From Enchytraeus crypticus (lineage: Eukaryota; Annelida; Clitellata; Enchytraeida; Enchytraeidae), in assembly GCA_905160935.1 (NCBI GenBank), contig CAJHZI010000457.1, positions 4,083,501 to 4,147,500 of the forward strand: 64,000 bases of DNA, written 5' to 3'. The position numbers and the translations under genes were made by a program. The first letter of the stretch is position 1; each line of letters starts with the position of its first letter. The notes under the pieces are model-generated. The model did no database searches. It saw only the letters and a list, made by a program, of their open reading frames with translations, and was not told the DNA's origin. This document shows positions 37,001 to 51,648 of this stretch, in pieces.

Positions 37001-40000
37001 AATATAAATTAATTACGCGATTATACATTAGAAATATCATCAAGTCTTGCATAGACTTAGGCCTAGTTTAAGATTTACATAAGCCTATCTTATACTGAAC
37101 TCGTGGATGCTTAATTTTTTTAGATTTTTGATAGTTGAAAGTAAGTAATACACACTTTAATGAGCGTACCAACCAAGAGATAAATAATCTTAGGATAGAA
37201 AATCTATTTAATTATTTAGATATTAATCTCAAGCATATTCTGATTGCAGATACTTATCAGTAGCAATTGAACATTCATATTTTCACTAATTTAGTTCTAG
37301 CTTACAGCGTACATTTATATTCCTAGTAAATAGCTGCTTATAACATAGACTAAAGAAAGGCAGAACAGACCTGTGTCGCTATGTAGGCATTGTGCTTTCT
37401 ATATCCATCCATGTAATTAGCATTGATGTAATCACTTCCTATGATCCCGTCCAGAGTGCGAAGTCTAACTCTGGAGTGGTCGTAGGCCACCACGTTAGCG
37501 TAGCGATTCTTAGCCTTGTTCACTTCCAGACTGGAGAAGTCCCACGTGAACTGTTGCCCCGGATCTATGGACTCATATTCCTGAGAGAACCTGCTACCGT
37601 CATCTGACTTCAACAGCTCAATGTGATCCGCTAGATCCGAGATTAGGATTGGAGGATGTCCGAGCATGGCTGCAGTAGATTAGATAAAGACAGTATCAAG
37701 AGAAAACACTACAACATGGAGAAAACACTACAACATGGCTGTAGTAGATGAGATAAAGACAGTATCAAGAGAAAACACTACAACATGGAGAAAACACTAT
37801 AGCATGGCTGTAGTAGATTAGATAAAGACAGTATCAAGAGAAAACACTACAACATGGCTGTAGTAGTCACAAGTAGATTAGGTAAATTCATAAGAAAACA
37901 CTACAGCACTGAATCCGATGATCAATGCTGAAACACTAAAACGAAATAATTAAATAACGCAATTTAGTACAAAGCAATGGGTGGTAACATGGGACAGTGG
38001 TTCTAATTAAAGTTCCCTTTTACTCGGAAGAGAATTATTATCATGATACTGATTTTTATTATGGATGAAATATTGATGATTATTAGAATAATAGACAATT
38101 CTAGTAGGAAATAACAAGCAATAGCTTATTGCACGCTAACTAGCACGATGAGGAACTAAACTCAGACACATCTGTGCGCGTTTTACCAGTTTAGACCGTA
38201 GAGCTTAACTACAGGTTATTGAAGGAGAAGGAGGCAATTTCGATACAATTTCTCTTAGTTATTCGTTAACTAGCAAGTTAATTGGAAAATATTAATCACA
38301 AAAGTTCATTTTATTGTCTAAACTCAACAAAATTCCTGACTCCATATGAATTACTCTTTTATCCGTGCTAAGCAGAAACGTCGTGCTGAAGAAGAAAAGA
38401 GAAGAAGAAGAGAAGAGAAGAAGAGAAGAAGAGAAGAAGAGAAGTGAAGAAGAGCAGTAGAGAAGAAGAGAAGAGAAGAAGAGAAGAAAAGAAGAAAAGA
38501 AGAAGAAAAGAAGACAAGAAGAGAAGAAGACAAGAAGAGAAGAAAAGAAGAAAAGAAGATAAGAAGAGCAGAAGGTCAACACGACTTACCAGGAGATTGG
38601 TAGTGAAGTCTCCTCGACTCGACGGGATCAGCAGGGTTGACGGCTACATCGTTGTTGGTGGCTGCTGTGGGGGGAGGCAGGAGAACCTTGGTCGGCTCCA
38701 TAGGAATGCTCTTCAACACGAATCGCTTCTTCCTGAACACGGGTCAAATATCAAGCAAACTCTGTAGCACAGCTAAAATGTTTAATCAAGTTAATTTAAA
38801 TGTTTAGTGAAAACATTTAAAGTTTAAATCATTTTCATCAGATATTGAAAATTCCTTGTTTATGTAATTCCTTGATTTCATCACAATATGTCATAAATTG
38901 AAAAAAAAAATTAAATAATATGAATGTTTAGTCAAGGCTGCAAAAATATAACTAAAGCAATGTATTGGACTTAGCAATGTATTGGACCAAGTTGGAATGT
39001 TGTCCGCCTACGAATCAGTTCAGAGTTCTAGTGGTCTCCACATTTCCACATTTGATTGTTGTATCAAAGCGCTAGTACACTTTCGTTTGATTAAGAAATA
39101 AAATATACTACAATTGTGTAACACATATTTGTCTCTAGACGGCCGATAAATCGGTTTCCAATTAAATCAGGCCACCAAACGCTATTGTTTGACGACAATC
39201 AGATCTCTCATACACATGTATATAACTATCAGCATGTATTTGAACTTTATTTCAGTGTGTATTTAATTAGACAAACTTTAATTTTAATAATAATTTAATA
39301 ATTATAATTTAATATTAATTTTATAATATTTAAATCTTATTTTATAATTTAATTTAATTTAATAACAAATTTAATAATAGTAATTAGAGGAATTTTAATT
39401 AGACAAACCTAGCGAGCACAACGAGAAGTACAAGGAGAAGGACAAGCACTACAGCCGCACATACAGGAGCTACCACCCACAGCACGTCCACTCTCTTGTC
39501 GTCCAAACTGCTGGGCTGCTGCTCAGCTGCTGCTGCTCTATGGGTCAGCAGCTGCGCACTGGCATAGGACGACGATGCGTATGTCTGTCAAGAGATACAT
39601 TTCAGAGATTTAAATAATTGACAAACTTGTTGGATATAATAGGAATGTTATATATAAAGGTAATAAGGACATTTCTTTCAGCATCAAAAACTACAAAAAC
39701 GATTCGAGTACTAATATCTTCAATGACAACATCGCGCACTGATATAAAAACCAAGCCGAACAGCAAGAGATTCAAAGAGGTGCAAATTTTTAAATGGTGC
39801 AAATCCAGAAAATTAATCCACATTAAAACTTTTCTTTACAAATAATGTCTTTAATTGACTTTTTTGGTCGTACGGTTAAACACATAATAACTGACTGTGT
39901 TTACAAAGTTTTCTTGATAAGTTGCTTCTTTTTTTCTTTTCGATATTTCCTCCTCTTTCTCAACGGCTATTAATAGTCGTAGCAATTGATTGCAGCCTGC

Positions 40001-40321
40001 AGATTTAATAATAACTTCCAACACCCTGATGATCATGTCTTTCAAAGTTGCCAAAACTCGGTCTTCCAAGGTTGCCACCCAATCATGTACTAGCCAGGTG
40101 CGACGCAGTTTAACTTCGATCATAGACAAAACCAAGTGTGCTAAATCCCTACCCTAAACAAGGCCGCCGTAATAAAGGTTAAATATAGATTACTGTGAAA
40201 TGATCATCTATGATGATAGTATTTTAGTACCACAGATTTACACCGTTTATCCAAATAATGAATATTATTTAAGATCGTTTCTTCTTACTTTATCTAAGGT
40301 TCTGAAAAGGTTTGAGGCAAA

Positions 40322-40381
<60 letters not shown>

Positions 40382-40535
40382 TATATATATATTTATTTAT
40401 GTATATTTTTATATATATAAATAAATATACATGCATATATATAATGTATATATAATATATATACAGCATATATAAACATGTATATAGATACATATAATTA
40501 TACATAATGTATATATATATATATATATATATACT

Positions 40536-40589
<54 letters not shown>

Positions 40590-42657
40590 ATATATATATT
40601 GTATGCATTATATATACAGTAAATACTGCATATCCCGAACTAATCACAGACATTTCAGTGTATTTTATACTATTTATAATTTATATAACAAGGTAACGAT
40701 AACTGTGCTTGCAATTTTTAATACACCCAAAGAAACATTAAGAATAAACTTGTTTTAGAGTAAATTTTCATTTTGTGAACTTAGTAGCAAAATTTTTAAA
40801 ATAAAATTGCATACTCTACCTAATGATTTAATCTTGAAAAAAATTACTAACTTTAATTAACTTTAAAAAGTGTAATAAAAAATTGTATACATTTTTTACT
40901 GAATATCTAAAATTCTTTTGATTTTGTGTCTTTGATTACACTTATTTTTGGCAGCACGACAATTTACATTCTTTACCGCTAATTTATTGTACATGAGATC
41001 ATTAGAGAATACTTACATTTCCATGCACATAGGCTCTGACGAAGATCTGATATTGCTTATACCCACCCACGAGAGGGTGGTTAATGTACTCCCCTGTTCC
41101 CAGTCTATCACCATCTCCCAGAACCATCTGCTGGGGCAACTTCTCTCCATCAAACTTGGCCGCAATCCATGGTAAGGGCGAGTAAATGGAGGGATTAGCG
41201 TCGAATGCTATTGCCATCTAGGAGCATAAATGATACGAATTAACAATATTAATCAAATGATGCATTGTTTGTGAATTTGAATGCGAAAGTGAAATTGAGG
41301 TGCATGAGAATGCGTAAAGAATTGAAATGAAAGTGAAAATAATAATTTTAATATGAGAGGCGGCTGTAAGAAGTCACTTAAGCTTCGATACAATAGTGAG
41401 ATGCAATAAATTATAATTCCACAATACATAAACTGGTGCTTTATAATCATTGCTGTTTTTCAGAAGTGCAAAATATGCCGTATTTTGCAATGCAGTTTTT
41501 ATTTTGTATTCGTTTATATTAATAAATACAATTAACGCACAAACATCGCAAAGAAGTAGTGAGTATTACTTGTATAATTGTATATTTGATGCATCTTGCG
41601 ATATATTCAGATTAAATACAAAAAAAATACGTTGAACAATTTTTCAAAATTCAGGATTGAGCCCCCTCTATCTCTATCGGCTGGAACCAGTGGCGACGTC
41701 GATAGGATACTCGACCGCGGATCAGTATGTGCGGGGTTCAAATCTTGAGCTCTCCCGTCACTGACATCGCTTTCGAGTGAGGAAACCGACGTTAACCTTA
41801 GCTTAACCAGCTTTTTTATCTCTCTCTTTCTATTCCTCTATTGGACTCATTGATTGACTGATTGATCATACCTCTTCAGTTCTGATCTCAGATGGCGTCC
41901 TCATGACAGCGACCTCTATGGGCACGACGATGACGAGGTAGTAGCTGACCGGCCCCTCTTCCCCCGAGGCTCTGTGCAGTTTCAACGTCAGGGACGTCTC
42001 TGACACCGCGTGCAGGATCGTCGGGGGCTCTATGCTAGTCAAAGCTGCTCAATCAATCAATCAGTCAATCCATCAGTCAATCAATCAAAATCTATGTATA
42101 TTAATTATTAATATGTCTGTCATTAGCTGACAATATTTGGCAATTTTAATTTGTAATCCGTAGAGCTTTTATCATTACGTCCGCCATATGGTTGTCATAT
42201 TCTGTAATTAAAGCTAAATGCTGTATGAAACTTGTGCACAACATCATGTGATAAATTTTAATCTAATTTCTATTTAGTTACTTATTGAACTCGTACTGTA
42301 AAGCAGTCTCAAATACTGGTTTCAGCCATAACATAGCAATATAAGTTTTCATTGTCTTTCGTTGACATTTGTCAATCATGACAACCAATCACTCTGTTAA
42401 TCGTGTAGTGTGTTGGAGTATGTTGATGCACAGTTTGCTTGTACACGTTCCTGATATTGCCCTAGGGCGAGGAACTGGACATTAGACTCTTATCGATTGA
42501 TTGTTTAATACATTAATCATAAGTTTCAGCATGTATGCAATTAATACTTCTATAACTGGCTAAGAACTTGAAAGACAACATGCTCAGATGCTCAACTATG
42601 TTATATTGGAATATTGTTTATCGTCAAGTTTTGATACGACAAGATGAGACAAAGACA

Positions 42658-42703
<46 letters not shown>

Positions 42704-44866
42704 TAGAGTGAGAGAGAGATAGTGCGTAAGAGAGAGAGATAAAAAAGAGAGAGTGATTATGTACGATCGCTGCTGGTTCGAACACGGATGGTATAAGGAG
42801 GCCCGTAGGAACCATCGTCGTAGAACCTAGCACTTATATTGAACTGATACTCGGTGTCAGGGAAGAGCTTATCAATGTAATAAGTTCTCTCATCTTTGCC
42901 TACGATCTCTTCCTTCTTCCTATCAACCAGGGTGTCCTCAAATTCTGTTGATATTTGAGTCCTCTTAACACCCACGTACTCAATCTACAGGCAAAATCAA
43001 TCAATTATATGATATCAATCAATCAACAATTCAAGCACCGGTCATTTGATAGATGCATTAATTTAATTAAGTTCGATTTATTTATTTGCATAATCCATTA
43101 AATAAGTGAATTATACATTTATTTTAAGTTTATTATAAATTTACTGCGCCTATTTGGTTCATTAAATCTGTTAATCTTTTCTTTTATTTTGTTAATTATT
43201 CAATTTATTTTGCTAACTATATCTATCATTATTTATTGATTATTTATAATTACTTTTTATTCATATTTATTATCTTTTATGTCAAATAAATTTCATGAAA
43301 TATGCAAATATATCTAATATAAGGAATTATATCTAATACAGGAATGGCAGATGACCAAGGAATGGTAGCGGGCAGCGAGATTGGATTGCAGAAGATAATG
43401 GATAGGCTGAATGATACGGCCCTAAGATATGGCATGAAGATTAATATATAAAAGACCAAGGTTATGAGAGTGTCCAATAATAAAGGTGAAGTTAATATCA
43501 CAATAAATGGTACGAAATTGGAACAGGTAAGGAGTTTCAAATATTTGGGTCATACTATAACCGATGATGGGAAATGTGAGACTGAAATATGCAGTAGGAT
43601 TGCACAAGCAAAAGCGGCCTTTAGTAATAGAAAAGAACTATTAACAAAAAGTTCAAAGAAAGACACAAAGATAAAAATAGTGAAAACTTTGGTTTGGACC
43701 ACGCTATTGTATGGATGTAAAACATGGACCTTAAGGAAGGAAGATATTAGGGAACTGGAGGCATTGGAAATGTGAATTTGGAGAAGAATGGAGAGGAATA
43801 GTTGGACTCAAAAGGCTACAAATGAGGAAGTTCTGGAGAGAGTTGGCACAGATAGACAGTTGATAAATGTATTAAGAAATAGGAAGAAGAGATGGATAGG
43901 ACACATTCTAAGGGGGGAAGGTCTATTAAAAGAGGTCGTAGAAGGCAGAATGGAAGGAAAAAGAGGCAGGGGCAGGCCGAGATTAGATATGTTAGATGAT
44001 TTAAAGACCCACTCATATGTGGAAATGAAGAGGAAGGCGGAAGACAGAGAAGAGTGGAGGCTTTATGTACGATGGACCCGCCAGTAGGCAGTGCACTAAG
44101 AGAGAGATATCTAATATATAACAGATACATATTTATTAAATTACAATAAAGTTTTACAAAAATGCAATACGATGAAGTTAATGCAATAGTTCTTAGTTAA
44201 ATCGAGAAGACACTGAATTGAATTTTGAATTGAATCACGTTTATTTCACTCCAGGTAATTTCATGCGCAAGAAATACTTGAAATGAAGTGAAATAGGACA
44301 CAAAGGCCACGAAATCACTAACAAGTGCCCTGAACACATATAGCCAAAATAAATCATAAAAAGCAGTTAAAAGCTTATTGCAAAATTCAATACAAGCATA
44401 TTATTGCGTGCTTCAATATTGCCCTATATATTAGCATAAATGCATACCTTAGGCTATTGCATTAAAACCCATTTCCGGAAATAACTATAAAACACTAGAA
44501 TATAAACAAACGCTTAATTACTACAAATGATTGTTTTCATAGCTTAACTAATTAGTACTCAAATTAAAATAAGCAAGCATTACAGAGTATAATGATAAAT
44601 CTAGGAATATATAATTTAGTCATTTTATGTACTGGATTCAAAAATTAAAAACTTAATTTAAATCAAAATCTTGGAGCTGGCTTTTAAAAGATTTAGCGTT
44701 ATTTGCTAAAACAACACTATCTTGTAAGGAATTCCATGTTTCGCATATCCTGGAAGAAAAATATTTGCGTGTATCAATTCTAGGACTATTAATTAGTAAT
44801 TTAAAATAATTTCCATTTGATTTTCTAGTACACGTGAATGCAACATACATTATAATTTGCTATATG

Positions 44867-44900
<34 letters not shown>

Positions 44901-47900
44901 TGCACTGCCTATTGGCAGGTCCATGGCAAATAACTCCTCCACATACATGTATTTCTATCCTCTGCGTTTTTCTTCATGTCAACATTCGAATTAGTGAATC
45001 ACTGTTGTGATGATTGAGCGATTTGCTATACTGAGAATTTGTTTGATGAACTGGTGAGTCTTAAATATTTCCAGTAGTTAAACCTTGTATCTGAACACTC
45101 CAGGCTTGCGGGGTGCCTTCCACTCCAGCACAACTGACCTCGGGTTCTGTGTGAGAGCGTGGAACTCCTGTACAGCATCTGGATGTTCTACAAACAACGG
45201 AAGAAACAAAGTTCATCCAAGCAGTTATCTAGCAATTCTGATGATATTCTTAATTGCTACGCATAATGGTTTGAAGAATTACTATATAATCATCATCATC
45301 ATCATCCCTTAGATCCTAGTTTAACCAGGATTACTATATAAAATATTTAATATAAATAGATATTAATGGATTGTCTCAAGTAGCTGCGAAGCGTCATCTA
45401 CACAGTATATTCGAAGTATAAATTAATATAAGAAGCTGAACAATAAAAAGCATCGACTGATCTATTATATTTAGTTTGAACTATGATATTAATATTATTA
45501 ATATTGCAAATTTTAATCATAGTACTAGTTATTTCCATTAGAGAGCAAATATTACAAATAAACTTGAACCATTCATCACTTGTTTGTTCGTATGGTCACA
45601 CGCATGAACACACCGCACGTGTTTACATAGTTTTCTTTGCTTATTTTCTGCCTTTGTAGTTTTCGTTATTTCTTCCTTCCACTCCACTGGTTATTAGTAA
45701 TCGTTGCCTTTGCTAGCGCATTGAGAGTAGCTGGCGCGAATGTAAAACTAATCTTTCTACCAGTCTCATTGCCCCTAGTGTTTCGACGCTCATACAAACC
45801 GAAGCCTAGTTGATTGGAGTAGACGACATCGCTGTAGTCACTGTATCTCCCATCCACGGCCTTGGCTCTCACCCTCACCGCATAGACAGTGTGCTGCTCT
45901 AGCCCGCTGATCTCGACCGTCGTGTAGGGGCCTATCTCCATGCTCTGCCACCTCGACATGTCGCTATCAGCCACGTGATGGTAGTAGACCCTATAGGCAG
46001 CGATACCCGGTACCTCTGAAGGGTCCCAGGTCACCTCGAGTGCTGTGGATGAGGATCGTCGCAACTGAACGTTAGTGGGTGCCGCTATGCCATCTGTATG
46101 GGTTTAGAAAAGTATCTAATCATAGAGTTGCTAATATAAAATGTGAAAATTATCATGTATGTTAGTGTCGATTACTATCATTTAACAGAGATAGTTTAAA
46201 ATTGAATATTTGGTCAAATAACACATGTAATGGTTGCGTAAGAAAAAGATAGACAGTTTGGAATGAACAGGTCTTCTAAACTGTATTACAGGTTCAGATT
46301 TTACCTTTCTTACACTTATCACATCATTTCGTTAAACAAAATGTTTCCTGATATCCTGATTCCTAACCCTTGCATACTAGCTGGCATGTCAATAACCTTA
46401 TTCTTAACCCTTACTCGCTAACCGGGATGTGAGCAAGTTTTTAGCTTTTGTAAGAACGGAAAAGAAAGCGAGATCCTAATTAATAATTTATTGAGAAATT
46501 CTGGAATACTAAATAAAAATATACCAAAATCTCATCAACTCATTGAATCGAAGTCGGAAATCGAATATATAGCATTTATAACACTATCGAAAAACTTCAT
46601 TTCTTAAAAACCTCGATCGCAATCGAAAAGAAAACATTAACTTACGCATTCCAAAAGTCCTGAAGGGCAGAGTGTTAGTCCAGGGTCCCGAGCCCTTGGA
46701 CGTGTAGGCTCTCAGCTGGAAAGTGTAGTCTGAGTTGGTCTCGAGTCCATCCACTGTTGTCTCCGTGGTGGTCGAGTTCGTAGCGTAGTCTTCCAGGGGC
46801 TTATCTCTCTGGCGGTAAAATATCTCGTAGAGTATTATGTCGCCGTGACGGTGTGACTTGGCCGGGGGGTCCCAGTGCAGACTGATGCTAGTGGGGCTGA
46901 GGCCTATAGCCGTGAAGTTCATGGGAGCTCCGGTAGGAACTAAGCAGAGCGAAACAAAGTGAAATAAGTGAGCCAGTGATCTTTTAAAATATTATATATT
47001 TAAAAGTTACGCAACGCCAAAAAACAGATTAAGTATAGTAAAGAAGTTGAAGAAAAAGATGTGAAATGTACAATAAACAGATCGCAGAGAAATGATCACT
47101 TGATGATATCTACCATGTGTAGGTTTGGAAAATTGAATCTACCGACAAGTGCACGTGTTCCCTAGAAGTCGACTGAGACAGATGTGGCAATGGATATAAT
47201 AGTTGCTTTATGACAATAATTTCTGAATGTGAAACCAACTGGTCTCTCATCATTTTATTCAGACTTGCAGCTGCTGCATCAGTTGAGGCTTTTTGTCACC
47301 AGGCAACTAGATTTTCCATTGGTCCATTTAGTACTACAGTGACATTTTACGCAGAGCGGCGTTTTAAAAAAAGATTATGTTTGCTTGACTGATTGATAAA
47401 TACCTTTCTTATATCATGTTTAAATGTTTAGGTCGTCAAATCAGTATAAAGTAAGATCTATCTAGATTCCCTTTACCAATAGTGTTGATCTATGCCTTAT
47501 TTCCTCAAAACATTCATCATAATGCTTCTAAATGTTCCTCCCCAATTTTCAATTGACGCAATTTGTGCTACCTTAACACAGTACACAAGTACAGTGCACC
47601 AGTACACAAGTGTAACTTTACATTCGACAGAACCATTATACGTGTAAAGTCTATATTTATATCAAAACCTAAGGCTAGGGCCAAGTTTAACGTCAGTTTC
47701 CTGCTCGAATAGCAGTGTCAGTATTTATTTAATATTGTACTAATTACTCACTTCCCTCCGGTGTCTTTATTGTTTCCACGGCCGCCTCTCCGTAGTCAAC
47801 TGCATTCTTAGCAGAAAGTCTAAACTCATACGTGGCTCCTCTCTCTACAATCAGTTACTGCGGGTTTATGCAATAGTAAATAAATATGTTGCCTGACTAT

Positions 47901-50900
47901 TAGTCTATTAGTAAAGAAATATTCTACTAAACTTATCGTAAATAAATATGTTGCCTGACTATTAATAAAGAATTATAGCACTAAACTTGTAGTAAATAAT
48001 TGTGGCACTTTATCAATACTAAATAATATTGCATTTAATTGACAAATGCAGCAGTAAATAGTTATTACACATATAATATGACACAGTTTATTTAGCTAAT
48101 AAAAAATTAGTGTAAGTTTATACACTTGTGCAAGAACTTAAGTATATAAGACCAAGCAAATAGTATGCATAACGTTTGTTTTTTAATTCTTATTTTAGAT
48201 ATTAAGTAACTGTACTGTTTCTGAATCCCTATTATGCAACCGTAATTACCTCAAATGTGAAACATTAAATTCTATGAAATCTAAACCTGCAATCTATGTA
48301 AGTTTACACAATCTAAATATAATTTAAATTAAATATAAATAAAAACATAAACTTGGTAGCCGATTCTAGACATAACTTCTAGTTGAAATGATATAATTAT
48401 TTTAGATTAAGAAAGCAACATTTTGAGTTGAAAAACATGGAGGTAAGTATCATAATTTCACGAATATCAGTCTGCACTATCCTGTCTTGAACGCTTCCTT
48501 ATGATGAGTCCAAGCGAACTGGAAGAATCCTAGGCCCTGTTGAAAGACAGACGAAGTAGAACCGAAACTGCGAGTGGCTAATAGAGTGACAGCGTCATGT
48601 TGATTACTCACCGTAATCAACCTGTTGACCGCCATTGATTTTATCATTTCTGGAGATTGGACAGGCTTCAATATCAGCCTTCTAACCTGTTAAACTTTTC
48701 GAGACTCTACAAAATACTATAAAAAATAGAGCAACCGTAAACTTAACATGTCGTAATAGGCGACTCAGTGGAACATAAATGAGGCTTTGAGAAACCACAT
48801 CAGAAGCCATTTTCCTCCAGGCAAAGGCTGCATTAAGGTCTGGTAAGGCTCTGCCTTTGTGGTGAGATCGAAATTCTGGTCATCGAATTCCTCTTACTGA
48901 AGTGAGAGCAGTCTATCAGTTGGAACGCGCACTTTGGATCTAATACTTAGCAAAACACTAGGGATAACGAAAGACTATTCATACTTAACAACCATATTGA
49001 CAACTACCGAGGAAGTTGGTATTATATCGATACTTGAGTCCATCGAATCGTCTCTCTTCCACTGAAGTCTCTCCCTGCACGCCGTACGTGAGCTTGTAGC
49101 CCAGGATCTCCCCGTGACGCAGGCGAGGCTGCTGCCACATTAGCGACACGACGGGCGGGTCTGACTCCACCAGCTGCACCTGTAGGCCTAGGGGGGCGCT
49201 CGGTACTGTGTCCCAAACAAACAACAACTTTAAATACTATGACGTCAAATTATTCACTGGGGCAATATAATTAATGAACTCTGTAGATATTGGAGAATGT
49301 TAATAGTGGATTTAAAGGGGAATATGTTATATACTTTGAAACTGTCGGGGTATTGAACCAGGCTTCTATTAAGCGACCGGCATGCTTTAGAACAGTGCCC
49401 TCTAATGGTTATCTCTCTCTCTCTCTTAGTGCATTGCCTATTGGCAAGTCCATGGCATATAACTCCTCCACATATTTCTATCTTGCAATCGTTATATCTG
49501 ATAACAAGCAGAAAATAGAATGTTCTGCACTGGACAATCAATCTGACAGAGCAATATACCTGCGCCCTTAGTCCTGATCTGCTTTGGTCGACTCTTCTGC
49601 CCCACGCCCTTACGAGTGTAGGCAGCCACTTCCACCTGGTAGATGGACTCTGGAAGCAGTCCCACGAGGCTGATGTCAGTCTTGGTGCTGTCAGTAATGT
49701 CAAGCATCTGGGAGGTCGTCACAGGCTCGTGATTCTCGTTCAGCTGCGCCACAGTCATATCATATTATTCTAGTTAAGTTTCTTACAATCATTTTGATTG
49801 TTTTATGATACTATGTTTAAGTGTGTAAGTGTGTGTATATATTTATATGTGATGCATCTTGATCCTGTCTGTTTTTGACGAATCAAGAAATGAATATATC
49901 TCTTATATACAACCGTTGTGAACCAGTAGGCCTACTAGATAGTGAGATGAAAGCTTAGTAAATATTAAATATAATTTTATATAATTATGAAGTTTAATTT
50001 AAAATAGAAATTACTACACGAATTCACAAAAACCAGAGTAAACATATTATTACAAATGTTTAGCGTCGCAGTTATCTAACGACATCGAGAATTACTCCAT
50101 CATTAACATGACTTCCTTTTTATAATTAATTAATTAAAATACTCAGAATTATTTTTAAGATTCGCTCTCGTTCTAGATTTAGAATAAATCCCCTTTCTGG
50201 TCTCTGCCTCCTGAACATATATAAAAAAATATTTACATCCATTGCTTAAATCCATCTTTAAGTTACTATTCAGGTTTACTACACTATCCTGTAGCTAAAA
50301 TATTAAACAGTCATTTACTATAATTAATAAATATTTAATTATCTCGATAAAAATGTAGAGCTATAAAACATTTTATTTAAAACTATATATTTAACAATTT
50401 TATCGCTCGTTTATTGATCGACAATAACAGTGATTTAAGGATAGTCTAGAATAAATCAATGACGGGTAAATTCGTTCTGTTTACCTGCACATAGTAGACT
50501 TCATAGCCTCGAACTATTCCATTCAAATCTTTGTCGAGCGGGGACAACCACCGCACCCTCACAGCAGTGGAATTGATGGCATCAAGCCTGACACGACGAG
50601 GTTCAGCAGGTACTGAAATTAATTAATCAGTCAATCAATCAATCGAATGTTTTAGAAAACTCATAGCTAAAACGTTAATCCCCTGCACTTTCATTGTAAT
50701 GTTACTAGAAGTGCTGAGATAAATCATTGACTTAGTTATTTAATGTAGAAATATATACATGTATTTAAATATTTAATATAAAACAAACAATTTCTGTCAC
50801 TGATATCGATTTCGAGAGATGAAACTGTCGTTGCATCAGCTTTACAGCTTTTTTAACAGTAGACTACCTCCGCGCATTAATGAATTGGTGAACCATAGCG

Positions 50901-51262
50901 TCACTCGTCATGGCTAAAAGAACCTTAATTGAGGACTGAAAATATGTAATTAACATTACAATGAGCATAATTAGTTTATACAAAATTTGCTTATAGAAAT
51001 TAAAAGCAGGCAATGCAAGTCGCTTAGGAAACCGTGTTATTTCAAGGTAAGTTTAACATAGAGAAGTGGAATGAATTGGCTGAAGAAAGCATAGTGAACT
51101 TCGATGATGGTGACAGTTTGTTCGATACGTCCCTGAAATCACCTGCTAGATAAATGGATAAATCTTCATTGATTGAATGACAATGAGAGATAATGAGAGA
51201 GCATATTGTAGTTATGTAGAGTATCCTTGACCAGCAATTTGTTATAGGTGAGAGTGAGAGAG

Positions 51263-51302
<40 letters not shown>

Positions 51303-51605
51303 TGTTTACTTCGACAACAATCTCAGTGTAAAGTCGCATACATACAAAGTGTACAAAAAGAGAAATAAAAGTACAAGCTTTTAACAAACATAATTAATTA
51401 TGCAATTAATTAAAACAAGCTCAATACCATTCAATCGGTCCCTAGTGAGAGCATTGCTCTATCTAGCTAGTCGCAGAGATGGTATGGGAAAGTGCTTCTA
51501 TCAGTATATTTTACCAGTTCTTGAATAAAAAAGATTTATAAAGCATATTAAAATTACATACATTTATAGCCGTTTTTATGGAATCGGGTACACTATTCCA
51601 TATTT

Positions 51606-51648
<43 letters not shown>

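Noticed and set aside
38444..38767. Lys/Arg/Glu-rich 107-codon frame on the + strand
   Set aside because: Composed of the (GAA)n tract and the antisense of gene B exon n.
43816..44130. 104-codon frame on the minus strand
   Set aside because: Antisense shadow of the RTE-like LINE coding region on the + strand.
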